64,000 nucleotides of DNA from Candidatus Paracaedimonas acanthamoebae (lineage in GTDB: Bacteria > Pseudomonadota > Alphaproteobacteria > Caedimonadales > Caedimonadaceae). The stretch spans positions 62,001 to 126,000 of the forward strand of contig JAFKGL010000012.1 of NCBI GenBank assembly GCA_017307065.1, written 5' to 3'. A program made the translations under genes and the position numbers. Every line of letters begins with the position of its first letter. Position 1 is the stretch's first letter. The notes beneath the pieces are model-generated. The model worked only from the letters and a program-made list of their open reading frames with translations. It was not told where the DNA came from and searched no databases. Positions 17,446 to 27,986 of this stretch are shown here, piece by piece.

Positions 17446-18597
17446 ATGCCAGATTTAAAAAACAAAACAATTTTACAAGTTTTACCAGCCTTAAATCAAG
17501 GAGGGGTCGAAAGAGGGACCCTTGATATTGCTGAAGGTATTTTAAAAGAAAACGGAAAAGCTTTAGTAATTTCTGCAGGCGGGAAGCTAGAATCATACTT
17601 AAAAAAAATTGGGGCGGAACATATAAAACTTCCTCTCAATTCGAAAAATCCCTTCACCATATTGTTAAATATTCACCGGCTCCAAAAAGTTATGAGAGAG
17701 AGAAATGTAACACTTGTACATGCACGATCAAGAGGGCCTGCGTGGAGTGCTTACTATGCGACTAAATTTTTAAAAATTCCTTTCGTGACAACTTTTCATG
17801 GGGTTTATAATTTTCGTAGTAGAGTGAAGAATTATTATAACTCTGTGATGGCTCGAGGCGAACGTGTAATTGCTGTTTCCCAATTTATTCGGGACCATAT
17901 TGAAAAAAATTATAGAGCTTATGTTGATTCAAAGAATATCAAAGTTATTTATCGAGGCGTTGATCTCCATCATTTTGCTCTTCACAATGTGAATGAGAAA
18001 AATTGTGAAGAACTCAAAAAAGTATGGGGAATAGACTCAAAAACCCCTCTTATCTTAATGGTAGGGCGTTTAGCTCGTTGGAAAGGACAAGCCATTTTAC
18101 TTGAAGCTCTCAAAGAAATGGATGACTTTAAAGGCGTGTGCGTTATTTTGGGAAGTTCTCAAGGTCATGAGAATTATTTAAAAGAGTTGCAAGCCTCTGT
18201 GAATAACACACCGATAGCCCATAGAGTAAAATTTATCGAACACTATAGTGATGTGCCTGCCGCTTATAGCATAGCAAGTGTGGTTGTTCATGCGTCAACA
18301 GCTCCTGAAGCGTTTGGGCGAGTTATAGCAGAAGCACAAGCTATGGGAAAATTTGTCATTGCAAGCAGTTTAGGGGCGCCTAAGGAAATTATTGAAGACG
18401 GTAAAACTGGCGTCTTGGTTTCTCCAGGTAATACTTCTGAACTTGCAAGAGAGTTAAGGGCTGCTATAAAATTTTCACAAGCGAAGCAAAAACAGATTTC
18501 TAAAGATGCACAAAAAAGAGTTCAGGAGTTGTTTTCTAAGCAAGTTATGATTGATGAGACCTTAAAAGTATATGCGGAACTTCTTCAAAAAAAATAA
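17446..18597 (+). CDS. Family 4 glycosyltransferase
   Basis: A 383-residue GT-B fold transferase. The N-terminal part has LPALNQGGVERGTLDIA, typical of GT4 enzymes acting on lipopolysaccharide or capsule, and HARSRGPAWSAY. The C-terminal nucleotide-sugar domain has LMVGRLARWKGQ, the EAFGRVIAEAQAMG active-site stretch with its E-x7-E pair, and GAPKEIIEDGKTG. It probably adds a sugar to the cell-surface glycan in the cytosol. I start at ATG 17446, preceded by GAGAG; the frame is open 14 codons further up to a TTG. It is divergent from the efflux adaptor and about 50 bases before clpB. Donor and acceptor are unknown. Confidence 0.87.
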   Translation: MPDLKNKTILQVLPALNQGGVERGTLDIAEGILKENGKALVISAGGKLESYLKKIGAEHIKLPLNSKNPFTILLNIHRLQKVMRERNVTLVHARSRGPAWSAYYATKFLKIPFVTTFHGVYNFRSRVKNYYNSVMARGERVIAVSQFIRDHIEKNYRAYVDSKNIKVIYRGVDLHHFALHNVNEKNCEELKKVWGIDSKTPLILMVGRLARWKGQAILLEALKEMDDFKGVCVILGSSQGHENYLKELQASVNNTPIAHRVKFIEHYSDVPAAYSIASVVVHASTAPEAFGRVIAEAQAMGKFVIASSLGAPKEIIEDGKTGVLVSPGNTSELARELRAAIKFSQAKQKQISKDAQKRVQELFSKQVMIDETLKVYAELLQKK

Positions 18598-18645
18598 AAA
18601 TTAGATATACTTTAGAGAAAGATTAACTAGAAGGGATGATGGAAA

Positions 18646-21228
18646 ATGGATTTATCTAAATACACTGAAAAAGCAAGAGAAATCCTCCAAAATTCTCAAA
18701 TGTTGGCTTTACGTGAGGGGCATCAGCGTTTTTTGCCTGAACATATTTTTGCGACTTTACTTGCTGACTTAAATAGTCCAATTCCACGATTATTAGAAAT
18801 AATGTCAATTCCCTTAGCTCAATTACGAAATGATGTTGAGAAGTTACTGAAAAAGCAACCTAAGGTTGCAGGGCAGGGGGCTGGACAAATTTATTTAGCT
18901 CCAGAGACAGCGAAAGTATTTGAATATGCTGAAAAAAAATCCAAAGAAATGGGAGATGAATTTGTAACGATTGAGCGGTTATTTGAAGCCTTATATGCGG
19001 CAAGTAATGATGACACCCTTGAGATTTTAAAAAAATCTGGGATCACTCTTTCTAAACTAGAGAATGCTATAGTGACTCTACGTCAGGGACGGAAAGCAGA
19101 TAGTGCTTCAGTTGAAGAATCTTATGAAGCTCTTAAAAAATATGCTCGAGAGATGACACAGCTTGCGCGAGAAGGGAAATTGGATCCTGTTATTGGAAGA
19201 GATGAAGAAATTCGACGGACAATACAGGTTCTTTCAAGACGGACAAAAAATAATCCTGTTCTAATAGGAGAGCCTGGAGTAGGTAAAACAGCGATTATTG
19301 AAGGCTTAGCGCATAGGATTGTTAAAGGAGATGTTCCAGAAAGCTTAAAAGACAAGCAACTGATGGCATTAGACTTAGGAGCTCTGATTGCGGGAGCAAA
19401 ATTTCGAGGCGAATTTGAAGAAAGGCTTAAAGCTGTCCTTCAAGAAATTTCTAATGCCGCTGGTGAAATTATTCTCTTTATTGATGAGTTGCATACCCTT
19501 GTTGGGGCTGGAAAAGCAGAAGGGGCCATGGATGCTTCGAATATGTTGAAGCCTGCTCTCGCCCGAGGAGAATTACATTGTGTTGGCGCAACGACTCTGG
19601 ATGAATATCGTAAGTATATTGAAAAGGATGCGGCTCTCGCACGTCGCTTTCAACCAGTCTTTGTTCCTGAGCCTACAGTCCAAGATACCATATCAATCCT
19701 TCGGGGATTAAAAGAGAAATATGAATTACATCATGGCATACGTATCACGGATAGTGCCATTGTTGCTGCCGCAACCTTTTCCAATCGATATATTAGTGAT
19801 CGATTTTTACCGGATAAAGCGATTGATTTGGTTGATGAAGCTGCAAGCCGTCTTCGCATGGAAGTTGACTCTAAACCCGAAGAACTTGATGAACTTGATC
19901 GACGCATTATCCAACTTAAAATCGAGAGAGAAGCGCTTAAAAAAGAATCAGATGACGAATCTAAGAGACGGCTTGGAAGCCTAGAAACAGAGTTAAGAGA
20001 GTTAGAAGCAGAATCGCATAAGTTCACCGAAATTTGGCAGAGAGAGAAGAATAAGTTAAGCCAAGCTCAAAAACTTCAGGAACGTTTAGATCAATCGCGT
20101 TCTGAACTTGAAATTGCTCAACGCGAAGGAAACCTTGCTCGTGCGGGGGAGCTTGCTTATGGAGTCATTCCTGAATTAGAAAGAGATTTAGTCGCGGCTC
20201 AGTCAGCAAATGATTCCACTCTACTTCGTGAAGAAGTCACAGAAAATGATATTGCTGCAGTGGTTTCACGCTGGACAGGCATCCCTGTGGATAAAATGTT
20301 GGAAGGTGAGCGTGAGAAACTTCTTCAGATGGAAACTTTCTTACATCAACGAGTCGTCGGGCAACATGAACCTATTCTGGCGGTAAGTAATGCTGTGAGA
20401 CGTGCTCGAGCAGGACTGCAAGATAAAAACCGTCCAATTGGTTCTTTTTTATTTTTAGGGCCAACAGGCGTTGGAAAAACAGAGCTCACAAAGGCATTAG
20501 CTGAATTTTTATTTGATGACGAATCGGCGATGGTGCGCATAGATATGTCAGAATTCATGGAAAAGCATTCTGTTGCTCGTTTGATTGGGGCTCCTCCTGG
20601 TTATGTTGGTTATGAAGAAGGAGGGAGCCTAACGGAGGCAGTTCGGCGGCGACCTTATCAAGTTATTTTATTTGATGAAGTTGAAAAAGCTCATCCGGAT
20701 ATTTTTAATGTTTTATTGCAAGTTTTAGACGACGGTCGTTTAACCGATGGGCAAGGGCGCACAGTCGATTTTTCAAATACTGTCATTATTATGACGTCAA
20801 ATCTAGGGAGTGAAATTCTAACTCAACTTGAGCCAGGAGAACCTGTAGAAAAAGTACGTGAGAATGTGATGGACGTCGTACGACATGCTTTTAGACCTGA
20901 ATTTCTTAATCGCATTGATGAGATCCTACTTTTTAGTCGTTTAGCACTCGAGGATATGAAAGGGGTGGTTGATATTCAATTACGACATCTCGAAAAGCTT
21001 CTTGAAGAACACAGAATCACCTTTCATATTGATGATACAGCGAAGCAATGGCTTGCTAGAAAAGGATATGATCCTATTTATGGCGCACGTCCTTTAAAGC
21101 GAGTGATTCAGAAATACCTCCAAAATGAAATGGCTTCCATGATTCTGGAGGGTAAAATAACGGATTCTGTTAAAGTTAAAGAACAAGATGGTTTGCTTAT
21201 TATTACGCCAGATTCTGAGAAAGTATAA
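18646..21228 (+). CDS. clpB: ATP-dependent disaggregase ClpB
   Basis: Hexameric AAA+ unfoldase that, with DnaK, extracts proteins from aggregates after heat stress. The 860-residue protein has the N domain (1-150), NBD1 with GEPGVGKTA near 208 and Walker [11 protein letters not shown], a long coiled-coil middle domain (about 410-525, very rich in Glu, Lys and Leu), NBD2 with GPTGVGKTE near 605 and [10 protein letters not shown], and the C-terminal [15 protein letters not shown]. The presence of the middle domain identifies ClpB rather than ClpA or ClpC. A GAAGGG ribosome site precedes the start. No convincing heat-shock promoter was seen in the short upstream gap. Confidence 0.98.
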   Translation: MDLSKYTEKAREILQNSQMLALREGHQRFLPEHIFATLLADLNSPIPRLLEIMSIPLAQLRNDVEKLLKKQPKVAGQGAGQIYLAPETAKVFEYAEKKSKEMGDEFVTIERLFEALYAASNDDTLEILKKSGITLSKLENAIVTLRQGRKADSASVEESYEALKKYAREMTQLAREGKLDPVIGRDEEIRRTIQVLSRRTKNNPVLIGEPGVGKTAIIEGLAHRIVKGDVPESLKDKQLMALDLGALIAGAKFRGEFEERLKAVLQEISNAAGEIILFIDELHTLVGAGKAEGAMDASNMLKPALARGELHCVGATTLDEYRKYIEKDAALARRFQPVFVPEPTVQDTISILRGLKEKYELHHGIRITDSAIVAAATFSNRYISDRFLPDKAIDLVDEAASRLRMEVDSKPEELDELDRRIIQLKIEREALKKESDDESKRRLGSLETELRELEAESHKFTEIWQREKNKLSQAQKLQERLDQSRSELEIAQREGNLARAGELAYGVIPELERDLVAAQSANDSTLLREEVTENDIAAVVSRWTGIPVDKMLEGEREKLLQMETFLHQRVVGQHEPILAVSNAVRRARAGLQDKNRPIGSFLFLGPTGVGKTELTKALAEFLFDDESAMVRIDMSEFMEKHSVARLIGAPPGYVGYEEGGSLTEAVRRRPYQVILFDEVEKAHPDIFNVLLQVLDDGRLTDGQGRTVDFSNTVIIMTSNLGSEILTQLEPGEPVEKVRENVMDVVRHAFRPEFLNRIDEILLFSRLALEDMKGVVDIQLRHLEKLLEEHRITFHIDDTAKQWLARKGYDPIYGARPLKRVIQKYLQNEMASMILEGKITDSVKVKEQDGLLIITPDSEKV

Positions 21229-21229
21229 T

Positions 21230-21258
21230 TTTTAATAAAATTCCTAATTTTATTAAAA
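21230..21258. terminator. Bidirectional terminator between clpB and fzlA
   Basis: A perfect 13-bp stem (21230-21242 with 21246-21258) and a CCT loop lie in the 42 bases between two converging genes. The arms are T-rich and A-rich, so the RNA from either strand ends its stem in a U-rich tract, fitting intrinsic termination in both directions. Confidence 0.7.
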
Positions 21259-21270
21259 TCTCCTTAGAGT

Positions 21271-21939
21271 TTAAAAATCTAAATCGGCGTAATGAGAGGC
21301 AACACTAACGCCTGGCATTTTGTCTGTGAGGAGTGGACGAAAACTTGGACGGCACTTAAGTCGGCTATACCATTCTTTAGCATCAGGGAATTTATCCCAT
21401 GGAACATGGCCAAGGAAGTCAACACAAGAAAGATGGGCTGCTGCTGCGAGGTCTGCAAGCGACAAGCCATCTCCTGCAAGCCAATTGCGGCGATCAACAA
21501 GCCATGAAATATAATCTAAATGAAATTCAATGGCAGCTTTACCAGCGCGTAACGCATTTGAATCGGGGCCCATTTGTTCGAAAAAGCGTTTTAATGTTTT
21601 TTCATAAACAATTGTCCGCGTAACTTCTTGATTGAATTTATCATCGAACCAAGCAATCAGACGGCGAGTTTCTGCCCTTTGAAATAGCTCTCTTCCTAGT
21701 AAGGATGGTTCCGGATAAGCTTCGTCAAGATATTCACATATAGAATTACTATCACATAATATCTTTTGATTAAGGTCAATAAGGACAGGAACTTTTCCTG
21801 CAGGATTAACTTCTAAAAATTCTTCTCGTTTTTTCCAAATGAGTTCTGGTTCTAAATTTACATCAAGTTTTTTTTCAGCAAGGGTCAAGCGAACTTTTCG
21901 AGAAAAAGGACACAAAGGCACATGAAAAAGTGTACGCAT
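21271..21939 (-). CDS. fzlA: FzlA-type FtsZ-binding protein (glutathione S-transferase fold)
   Basis: A 222-residue GST-fold protein. Beyond the generic N-terminal PFSRKVRLTLAEKKLDVNLE and VNPAGKVPVL, the C-terminal half closely follows the alphaproteobacterial FzlA pattern: RRNWLAGDGLSLADLAAAAHLSCVDFLGHVPWD, KEWYSRLKCRPSFRPLLTDKMPG and the exact ending HYADLDF. In Caulobacter FzlA binds and curves FtsZ filaments and is needed for constriction; it is not a working glutathione transferase. I start at ATG 21939; an upstream in-frame start would add five residues. It is divergent from uppP, a peptidoglycan lipid recycling gene. Annotation as a plain GST would miss its likely division role. Confidence 0.83.
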   Translation of the reverse strand: MRTLFHVPLCPFSRKVRLTLAEKKLDVNLEPELIWKKREEFLEVNPAGKVPVLIDLNQKILCDSNSICEYLDEAYPEPSLLGRELFQRAETRRLIAWFDDKFNQEVTRTIVYEKTLKRFFEQMGPDSNALRAGKAAIEFHLDYISWLVDRRNWLAGDGLSLADLAAAAHLSCVDFLGHVPWDKFPDAKEWYSRLKCRPSFRPLLTDKMPGVSVASHYADLDF

Positions 21940-22007
21940 TAAAGTTGACTTCAAAGTTAAATTTTACTAACGGTAACCATATCCCGCAATCTAACACAGT
22001 GAGTCCG

Positions 22008-22799
22008 ATGTCTCTATATCAAATTGTTATTCTTGCTCTTATTCAGGGAGCAACAGAGTTTCTTCCGATAAGTTCAACAGGACATCTTATTCTTGTTCCT
22101 TATATCTTTCAGTGGCTTCCTCAAGGCCTTGAACTTGATGTTGCAATGCATGTAGGAACACTTTTTGCTGTTGTCTTATATTTCTGGAAGGATATTTTAG
22201 CTCTCTTGCGTGGTTTTTTTCTCATATTAAAAGGAAAAAAGTCATTTGAAGGTAAAATGGCCCTCAATATTATACTCGCGACAATCCCCGCTATTATAGG
22301 CGGGCTTATTTTAAGCACAGTTGGGATGGATCTTTTAAGAACAGTGACGATTGTTGGGTGGATGAGTATTATTTATGGAATATTGTTATTTATTATTGAT
22401 CGCAAGGTCTCATCGACACATTCTTTAGATAACATGTCATGGAAAAAAGCCTTCTTCATTGGATGCGCTCAAGCTCTTGCTCTTATTCCAGGGACAAGCC
22501 GTTCAGGAGCGTGTATGACGATGGCTCGATTATTAGGGTTCTCTCGCGTTGATTCGGCACGATTTGCGTTTTTATTGTCAATTCCGGCGATTTTAGGAGC
22601 TGCAACTTTGACAGGCTATAAATTACAAAAAGCTGGTGAGAGTTTACTGACGCAGGAAATTATTTTGGGGTCAATAATTGCAGCCATTTCAGGCCTTTTT
22701 GCCATACGCTTTATGATGGTGTGGTTGCAAAAAGCATCTTTTACACCCTTCGTAATTTATCGACTTATTTTGGGCGTTTTTCTATTAATGATGGCATAA
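22008..22799 (+). CDS. uppP: Undecaprenyl-diphosphatase
   Basis: Integral membrane phosphatase that recycles undecaprenyl diphosphate to the monophosphate carrier for peptidoglycan and O-antigen units; its loss sensitises cells to bacitracin. The 263-residue protein shows GATEFLPISSTGHL (14-27), with the catalytic Glu and Ser region, and PGTSRSG near 161 with the catalytic Arg. About seven to eight hydrophobic segments are visible. The frame is open upstream to 21930, but MSLYQIVILALIQG is the normal family start. Confidence 0.96.
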   Translation: MSLYQIVILALIQGATEFLPISSTGHLILVPYIFQWLPQGLELDVAMHVGTLFAVVLYFWKDILALLRGFFLILKGKKSFEGKMALNIILATIPAIIGGLILSTVGMDLLRTVTIVGWMSIIYGILLFIIDRKVSSTHSLDNMSWKKAFFIGCAQALALIPGTSRSGACMTMARLLGFSRVDSARFAFLLSIPAILGAATLTGYKLQKAGESLLTQEIILGSIIAAISGLFAIRFMMVWLQKASFTPFVIYRLILGVFLLMMA

Positions 22800-22825
22800 A
22801 AGTGAGACAAAATCTTGCTGATATT

Positions 22826-23023
22826 CTATAAAAAGGCAAGAAATAAGATACTTCCTAAAATCAAGCTCCACCACATAACTTTTTTAATACGTGCACCCTG
22901 GGGTGATTTATTATCATTTGTTGGCAGAGAGAGGAGAGAAGATCCGTCTCGTAGAATAAATCCTTTTGAACTATGTTGTTCCATAACGTCTTGACCTGCA
23001 ATACTATTATTTTGATTCACCAT
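22826..23023 (-). CDS. Small tail-anchored membrane protein, unknown function
   Basis: A 65-residue open frame that starts four bases after the gltA stop, with an AAAGA-type ribosome site in the gltA 3' end. The first 45 residues are polar (Asn, Gln, Ser rich; SSKGFILRDGSSLLSLP) and the last 17 form one hydrophobic helix (MWWSLILGSILFLAFL) preceded by Lys-Lys, so the protein should be anchored by its C-terminus with the polar part in the cytosol. I do not recognise a family. The tight spacing after gltA and the clear membrane helix argue that it is real. Confidence 0.6.
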   Translation of the reverse strand: MVNQNNSIAGQDVMEQHSSKGFILRDGSSLLSLPTNDNKSPQGARIKKVMWWSLILGSILFLAFL

Positions 23024-23027
23024 ATTC

Positions 23028-24362
23028 TTATCTTTCTTTTAACGGAATAAAAGGCCTTTGCATAGGGCCTATATATCTTTGTCTTGGTCGACCTATTTTT
23101 TGAACGGGGTCACCAATCATTTCTCGCCACTGAGAAACCCAACCAACTGTACGTGCAACCGCAAAAAGCACCGTAAACATTGATAAAGGGATACCAACAG
23201 CTTGTAGAATAATTCCTGAATAAAAATCCACATTAGGAAAGAGTTTTTTCTCAATAAAATAGTCGTCCTGGAGAGCAATTTTTTCTAATTCCATGGCAAG
23301 ATCAAAAAGAGGATCTTTTTTAACACCTAAAGCGTCTAAAACTTGATGACAGCTTTCTTTTAAAACAATGGCACGGGGATCAAAATTCTTATAAACGCGA
23401 TGCCCAAATCCCATGAGGCGGAATGAATCATTTTTATCTTTTGCACGTTTTAGAAATTCCGGAATCTGATCTTTTGTTCCAATTTCTTTAAGCATATTTA
23501 AAACAGCTTCGTTTGCGCCCCCATGAGCGGGGCCCCAAAGAGAAGCAATTCCAGATGCAATACAGGCAAAAGGATTTGCAGCAGAAGACCCTGCAAGACG
23601 CACAGTTGATGTTGAAGCATTTTGTTCGTGATCGGCATGAAGAATAAAAATCTTATTAATAGCTTGAGCAACGGTTTTATTAACTTGATAGTCATAAGAT
23701 GGTAAAGAAAACATCATATGGATGAAATTTTCAGCGTATTTAAGATTATTTCGAGGGTAAACAAAAGGTTGCCCTACTGAGTATTTATAAGCCATGGCGG
23801 CAATTGATGGCATCTTGGCAATAAGTCGATAAGACGCCAGTTCACGCTGTTCAGGATCTTTAAGATCAAGGCTATCATGATAAAATGAAGAAAGAGCTCC
23901 AACAACGCCGACCATAATTGCCATAGGATGAGCATCTCTTCTAAATCCTTGATAGAAGTTAATGAGTTGCTCATGAAGCATTGTGTGCGTGATGATATTT
24001 TGTTCAAAATCTATTTTTTGTGTTTGGTTCGGAACTTCGCCATAGAGAAGTAAATGAGCAACCTCTAAGAAGTCACAGTGGGTTGCTAAATCTTGAATGG
24101 TATATCCTCGATGAAGAAGAAGACCTTTCTCACCGTCGACAAAAGTAATACTAGATTCACAACTGGCCGTAGAGGTAAAACCTGGATCATAAGTTAAGTA
24201 ACCAGTTTGTGCATAAAGATCACGAATATCAAGCACATCCGGTCCTAAGGTGCCGCTTAAAATAGGAATTTCAATTGATTGTTCAATGCCATTTTTAGAA
24301 AATGTAAGCTTTGCAACTTGCATTTGTGGAGAGAGGGAGCTTGTTTTATTTTGAGATGACAT
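23028..24362 (-). CDS. gltA: Citrate synthase (type II)
   Basis: Condenses acetyl-CoA and oxaloacetate to start the TCA cycle. The 444-residue protein has an N-terminal beta domain, [14 protein letters not shown], the catalytic region [10 protein letters not shown] near 243 and [12 protein letters not shown] near 320, and ends with the family's [10 protein letters not shown] stretch. The start is ATG 24362, preceded by a strong AGGAGG ribosome site; the frame is open further up only because it overlaps the gltX end region. It lies 29 bases after gltX on the same strand, an order conserved in alphaproteobacteria, and takes the product of the pdh genes found later in the window. Confidence 0.97.
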   Translation of the reverse strand: MSSQNKTSSLSPQMQVAKLTFSKNGIEQSIEIPILSGTLGPDVLDIRDLYAQTGYLTYDPGFTSTASCESSITFVDGEKGLLLHRGYTIQDLATHCDFLEVAHLLLYGEVPNQTQKIDFEQNIITHTMLHEQLINFYQGFRRDAHPMAIMVGVVGALSSFYHDSLDLKDPEQRELASYRLIAKMPSIAAMAYKYSVGQPFVYPRNNLKYAENFIHMMFSLPSYDYQVNKTVAQAINKIFILHADHEQNASTSTVRLAGSSAANPFACIASGIASLWGPAHGGANEAVLNMLKEIGTKDQIPEFLKRAKDKNDSFRLMGFGHRVYKNFDPRAIVLKESCHQVLDALGVKKDPLFDLAMELEKIALQDDYFIEKKLFPNVDFYSGIILQAVGIPLSMFTVLFAVARTVGWVSQWREMIGDPVQKIGRPRQRYIGPMQRPFIPLKER

Positions 24363-24391
24363 TTTTATTTTTTGTCCTCCTATAACCCAGA

Positions 24392-25795
24392 TTACGATCC
24401 TAACACATCTTGAAGGCGACCTAAACACTCTTCCTGCCCTAAAACTTCCATAACTTCAAAAATGCTAGGAGAAATTGAGCGCCCTGTAATTGCGGCCCGC
24501 AAAGGTTGGGCGATTTGTCCTAACTTTATGCCGCGATTTTCAGAAAAAATACGGCATATTTCTTGAATGGAATCATGAGACCAATCTATAGCAGTCATTA
24601 ATTTTGGTAAGAAATCTTGTAATAAATCTTTCGCCTCTTTCTCTAATAAGTGACGCGCTTTATCATCTAAAAAGATAGGGCGCTTATGGACATAGAAAAG
24701 GGCGCTATCAGCCAATTCTGTTATGGTTTGAGCTCGTTGTTTAAGTCCTGGCATAGCTGTCTCTAAAGTTGATTTTTCAACTTCATTTAAGTGTTTTCCG
24801 AGTTTTTCTTCAATAAAAGGAGAAATTAAATCACTAAGACGTCGGTCATTACTTTGGTTGAGATAATGAGCATTTACGCTTTTTAATTTTGCAATATCAA
24901 AACGAGCAGGAGATCTGCCAACATTTTGGATATCAAACCATCTTATAGCTTGCTCTTGTGAAATGATCTCTTCATTGCCATACCCCCAGCCTAAACGGAG
25001 TAAATAATTACACATCGCTTCAGGAAGAAAACCCATTTCTTGATAAGCTTCGACTCCAAGAGCTCCATGGCGTTTTGAGAGCTTTGCGCCATCATGACCG
25101 TGGATCATGGGAATATGAGCAAAAGTGGGCGTATTCCACCCCATTGCTTTATAGATTTGAATTTGTCTAAAGGTGTTTGTAAGGTGATCATCTCCTCGAA
25201 TCACATGCGTAATTTTCATGTCATGATCATCAACAACCACAGCTAGCATATAGGTCGGTGTTCCATCGGCTCGCAATAAAACCATATCATCGAGTTGCTC
25301 ATTTTGGACGCGAACTTGTCCTTGAACGACATCTAAAATGCCAGTTTCACCTTCATAAGGGACTCTTAAGCGAATGACAGGTTTAACACCAAGAGGGGCC
25401 TCCCGAATGTCACGATCTCTCCATCGACCATCATAGCGGGGTTGTCGTTTTTCTTGGCGCGCTTTTTCTCTCATATTTTCTAGCTCTTCAGGCGTACAGA
25501 AACAATAGTAGGCTTTGCCTTCAGCAACTAATTGATGCGCAACTTCGGCGTGACGTTGGGCCCTTGAGAATTGGAATATAATATCGTCATCCCACTTTAG
25601 GCCAAGCCATTTCATACTTTCGATAATGGCTTTAATGGCTTCATCTGTTGAGCGTTCACGATCCGTATCTTCGATACGGAGTAAGAATTTTCCATTTAAA
25701 TGTTTGGCATAAAGCCAATTAAATAAAGCGGTCCTTGCACCGCCAATATGGAGATAACCGGTGGGAGAAGGAGCAAAACGAGTGACAACAGTCAT
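24392..25795 (-). CDS. gltX: Glutamyl-tRNA synthetase
   Basis: Class I aminoacyl-tRNA synthetase charging tRNA-Glu, and probably tRNA-Gln for later amidation, as most alphaproteobacteria lack GlnRS. The 467-residue protein has the HIGH-type motif as [15 protein letters not shown] (16-30), [33 protein letters not shown] and the KMSKS-type motif KLSKRHGA near 240, followed by the helical anticodon-binding domain. Alphaproteobacteria often have two GltX paralogues; which one this is cannot be told here. It is divergent from comEC with a 62-base gap. Confidence 0.97.
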   Translation of the reverse strand: MTVVTRFAPSPTGYLHIGGARTALFNWLYAKHLNGKFLLRIEDTDRERSTDEAIKAIIESMKWLGLKWDDDIIFQFSRAQRHAEVAHQLVAEGKAYYCFCTPEELENMREKARQEKRQPRYDGRWRDRDIREAPLGVKPVIRLRVPYEGETGILDVVQGQVRVQNEQLDDMVLLRADGTPTYMLAVVVDDHDMKITHVIRGDDHLTNTFRQIQIYKAMGWNTPTFAHIPMIHGHDGAKLSKRHGALGVEAYQEMGFLPEAMCNYLLRLGWGYGNEEIISQEQAIRWFDIQNVGRSPARFDIAKLKSVNAHYLNQSNDRRLSDLISPFIEEKLGKHLNEVEKSTLETAMPGLKQRAQTITELADSALFYVHKRPIFLDDKARHLLEKEAKDLLQDFLPKLMTAIDWSHDSIQEICRIFSENRGIKLGQIAQPLRAAITGRSISPSIFEVMEVLGQEECLGRLQDVLGS

Positions 25796-25857
25796 ATGAT
25801 TCCTTTAAGATCATTAAGAGTCTATACAATATAATTTTATTATAACATATTTTTAAA

Positions 25858-27984
25858 ATGGCTGCATCTTTTCTAGCAACAAAATCGCCTCAATTTTTAA
25901 GAGCAAAGCTTATAGCAGAACGTACCCAATGGGTTGTGTGGAGTCCTGTGGGGATCGGAACTGGAATATTGAGCTATTTCGGAATGCAGACGGAACCCTC
26001 AGGATGGATAGGGTTAATAGGGCTATTATGTTCATTCATTAGCTTGATTTCATTACGTATTTTTAAATCAGAACATTTCGGAGCGTATTGTCTTGTTTTA
26101 ATGAGTTTTACACTATGTTTAGGGTTTTCAGCAGCTCAATTAAGAACCTATTCTGTAGGAACTTATCTTTTTCATTATCCTTCTCGTGTGCAGACCATTG
26201 AAGGAGAGATAAAAAAGATTGAGCAGATGCCAAAATCTCTGCGATTGACGCTTCAAAATGTTACGTTAGCGCCGATAAAACTAAAGCATCCTCTTGGGCG
26301 TGTGCGCATAAATTTCAAAGGAAAAAATCTTCAAGAAAGAAGAGATTTTATCCCAGGCCAAAAAGTGAAATTCAAAGGTGTTTTATTGCCTCCTAATGCT
26401 CCTGTTGCGCCAGGGGCTTATGATTTTCGTAAGAAAGCATTTTTTGAGAAAATATCCGCTGTTGGATATGGAATCACTTTCCCTGAAATAAATAAGGATT
26501 ATGGTCCACAAGGGATTAAAGAGAAGCTTATAACAGAGTTGACAAGAATGAGACACTCCTTAACGAAATATCTTAAAATAACAATAGGGGGAGATTCAGG
26601 TGCGATTGCGGCTGCTTTGATTACAGGAGATCGTTCAGGGATCTCAGAAGAATTGCGTGAAGATTTTGCAAATTCAGGATTGGCTCATATTCTAGCCATT
26701 TCTGGGCTTCATTTATCAATTGTTGCGGGACTTGTCTTTTTAGTCTTTCGTAAAGGATTATCCTTTATTCCATGGCTTACTCTTCGATATCCTATAAAAA
26801 AATGGGCTGCGGCTTTTGCAATTATTCTGACTTTTTTTTACCTTGTCATCTGCGATTTCGCAATTCCTGCGCAGCGTTCTTTTATGATGACAGCAATTAT
26901 TTTAGTGGCAGTGATAACCGACCGAACGGCAATAACTTTACGGAATGTAGCTCTTGCGGCAATCGTCATTCTTCTTGTTTTGCCTGAGTCCATTATCTCG
27001 CCAAGTTTTCAAATGTCATTTTCGGCAGTTATTGCCCTTGTGAGCGGTTATGAAATTCTAAAAAAGCCCTTAGAGCATTGGCGTACCACTTATCGACAAT
27101 GGTGGCAAACGTTGCTCTTTTATTTATTTGGAATCACCTTTTCAACAATTCTCGCGACAATAGCGACAACGCCTTATATCGTTTATACTTTTAATCGTTT
27201 TACACTTCATGCCTTGCCTGCAAACATCATCTGTATTCCCTTACTTTCATTTATCATTATGCCATCTCTTGTCCTTTATTTGGTTATAAGTTCCTTTTCT
27301 TCAGCAAGTTATCTTGCTCTTTTTTTACAGAAGATTATTGGGTTTATGACTGAGATCGCGCATACAATTTCATCATGGCCGGGATCGACGCTTTTAGTCC
27401 CCTCGATCCCGTCGCATATTTTGCTGATATTTACATTAAGTTTTTTATGGATTTGTTTATGGAAAACGTCGTGGAGATGGTGGGGAGGGGGTGGGATGAT
27501 CATTGCTTTTATTTTAACAAGTTTCTCCCCTAAACCGGATATTTTTATGGCAGGCGATAAAAACCTTATCTGTCTATTGGATGTAGAAGGAAAAGGTTGG
27601 GTTAATTCATTACAGGCAGGAAGATTTGCGCGAGAAAATTGGCTCAAAATGGTTGCCCTTCAAGATGTTCAGAAATTTTCAGAAGATCTTGAAGAGCAAC
27701 CTGTAGGAATTCACATCACAAGAAAAAGCTATCTTATTTCTAAAAATGGAAAAACCGTTATGATCTTGAAAGATTCACAAGAGAAAGATTTTCAAGATAT
27801 AAAAAGCGATCTCGAGATACGGCCTTCTGTTAAAGAAGTTACAGATTCTTCAACTCTTATCACAGGATATGAGTTAAAAATGAAAGGGGGACATCTCATT
27901 TGGATGACGAAGAGTGGCGTGAAAGTTCGTACTGTAAGCGATGATGTTGGAACTCGCCCCTGGAGCCTTAAAATTAAAGAATAG
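25858..27984 (+). CDS. comEC: ComEC/Rec2-family DNA uptake channel protein
   Basis: A 708-residue inner-membrane protein. It has two N-terminal hydrophobic segments, a DUF4131 OB-like periplasmic region (about 90-200), and the Competence domain with HILAISGLHLSIVAG near 277 and about nine helices to residue 550. The C-terminal region (GDKNLICLL to the end) is a short soluble domain without an HxHxDH metallo-beta-lactamase motif, as in other alphaproteobacterial members. ComEC passes single-stranded DNA into the cytosol during transformation, though in alphaproteobacteria competence is often unproven. The gene is divergent from gltX-gltA, a conserved layout, and ends two bases from rbfA. Confidence 0.92.
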   Translation: MAASFLATKSPQFLRAKLIAERTQWVVWSPVGIGTGILSYFGMQTEPSGWIGLIGLLCSFISLISLRIFKSEHFGAYCLVLMSFTLCLGFSAAQLRTYSVGTYLFHYPSRVQTIEGEIKKIEQMPKSLRLTLQNVTLAPIKLKHPLGRVRINFKGKNLQERRDFIPGQKVKFKGVLLPPNAPVAPGAYDFRKKAFFEKISAVGYGITFPEINKDYGPQGIKEKLITELTRMRHSLTKYLKITIGGDSGAIAAALITGDRSGISEELREDFANSGLAHILAISGLHLSIVAGLVFLVFRKGLSFIPWLTLRYPIKKWAAAFAIILTFFYLVICDFAIPAQRSFMMTAIILVAVITDRTAITLRNVALAAIVILLVLPESIISPSFQMSFSAVIALVSGYEILKKPLEHWRTTYRQWWQTLLFYLFGITFSTILATIATTPYIVYTFNRFTLHALPANIICIPLLSFIIMPSLVLYLVISSFSSASYLALFLQKIIGFMTEIAHTISSWPGSTLLVPSIPSHILLIFTLSFLWICLWKTSWRWWGGGGMIIAFILTSFSPKPDIFMAGDKNLICLLDVEGKGWVNSLQAGRFARENWLKMVALQDVQKFSEDLEEQPVGIHITRKSYLISKNGKTVMILKDSQEKDFQDIKSDLEIRPSVKEVTDSSTLITGYELKMKGGHLIWMTKSGVKVRTVSDDVGTRPWSLKIKE

Positions 27985-27986
27985 AC

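Noticed and set aside
21930-22799. A longer uppP product starting within the fzlA promoter region
   Set aside because: The first 26 residues have no similarity to UppP, and ATG 22008 matches the usual start.
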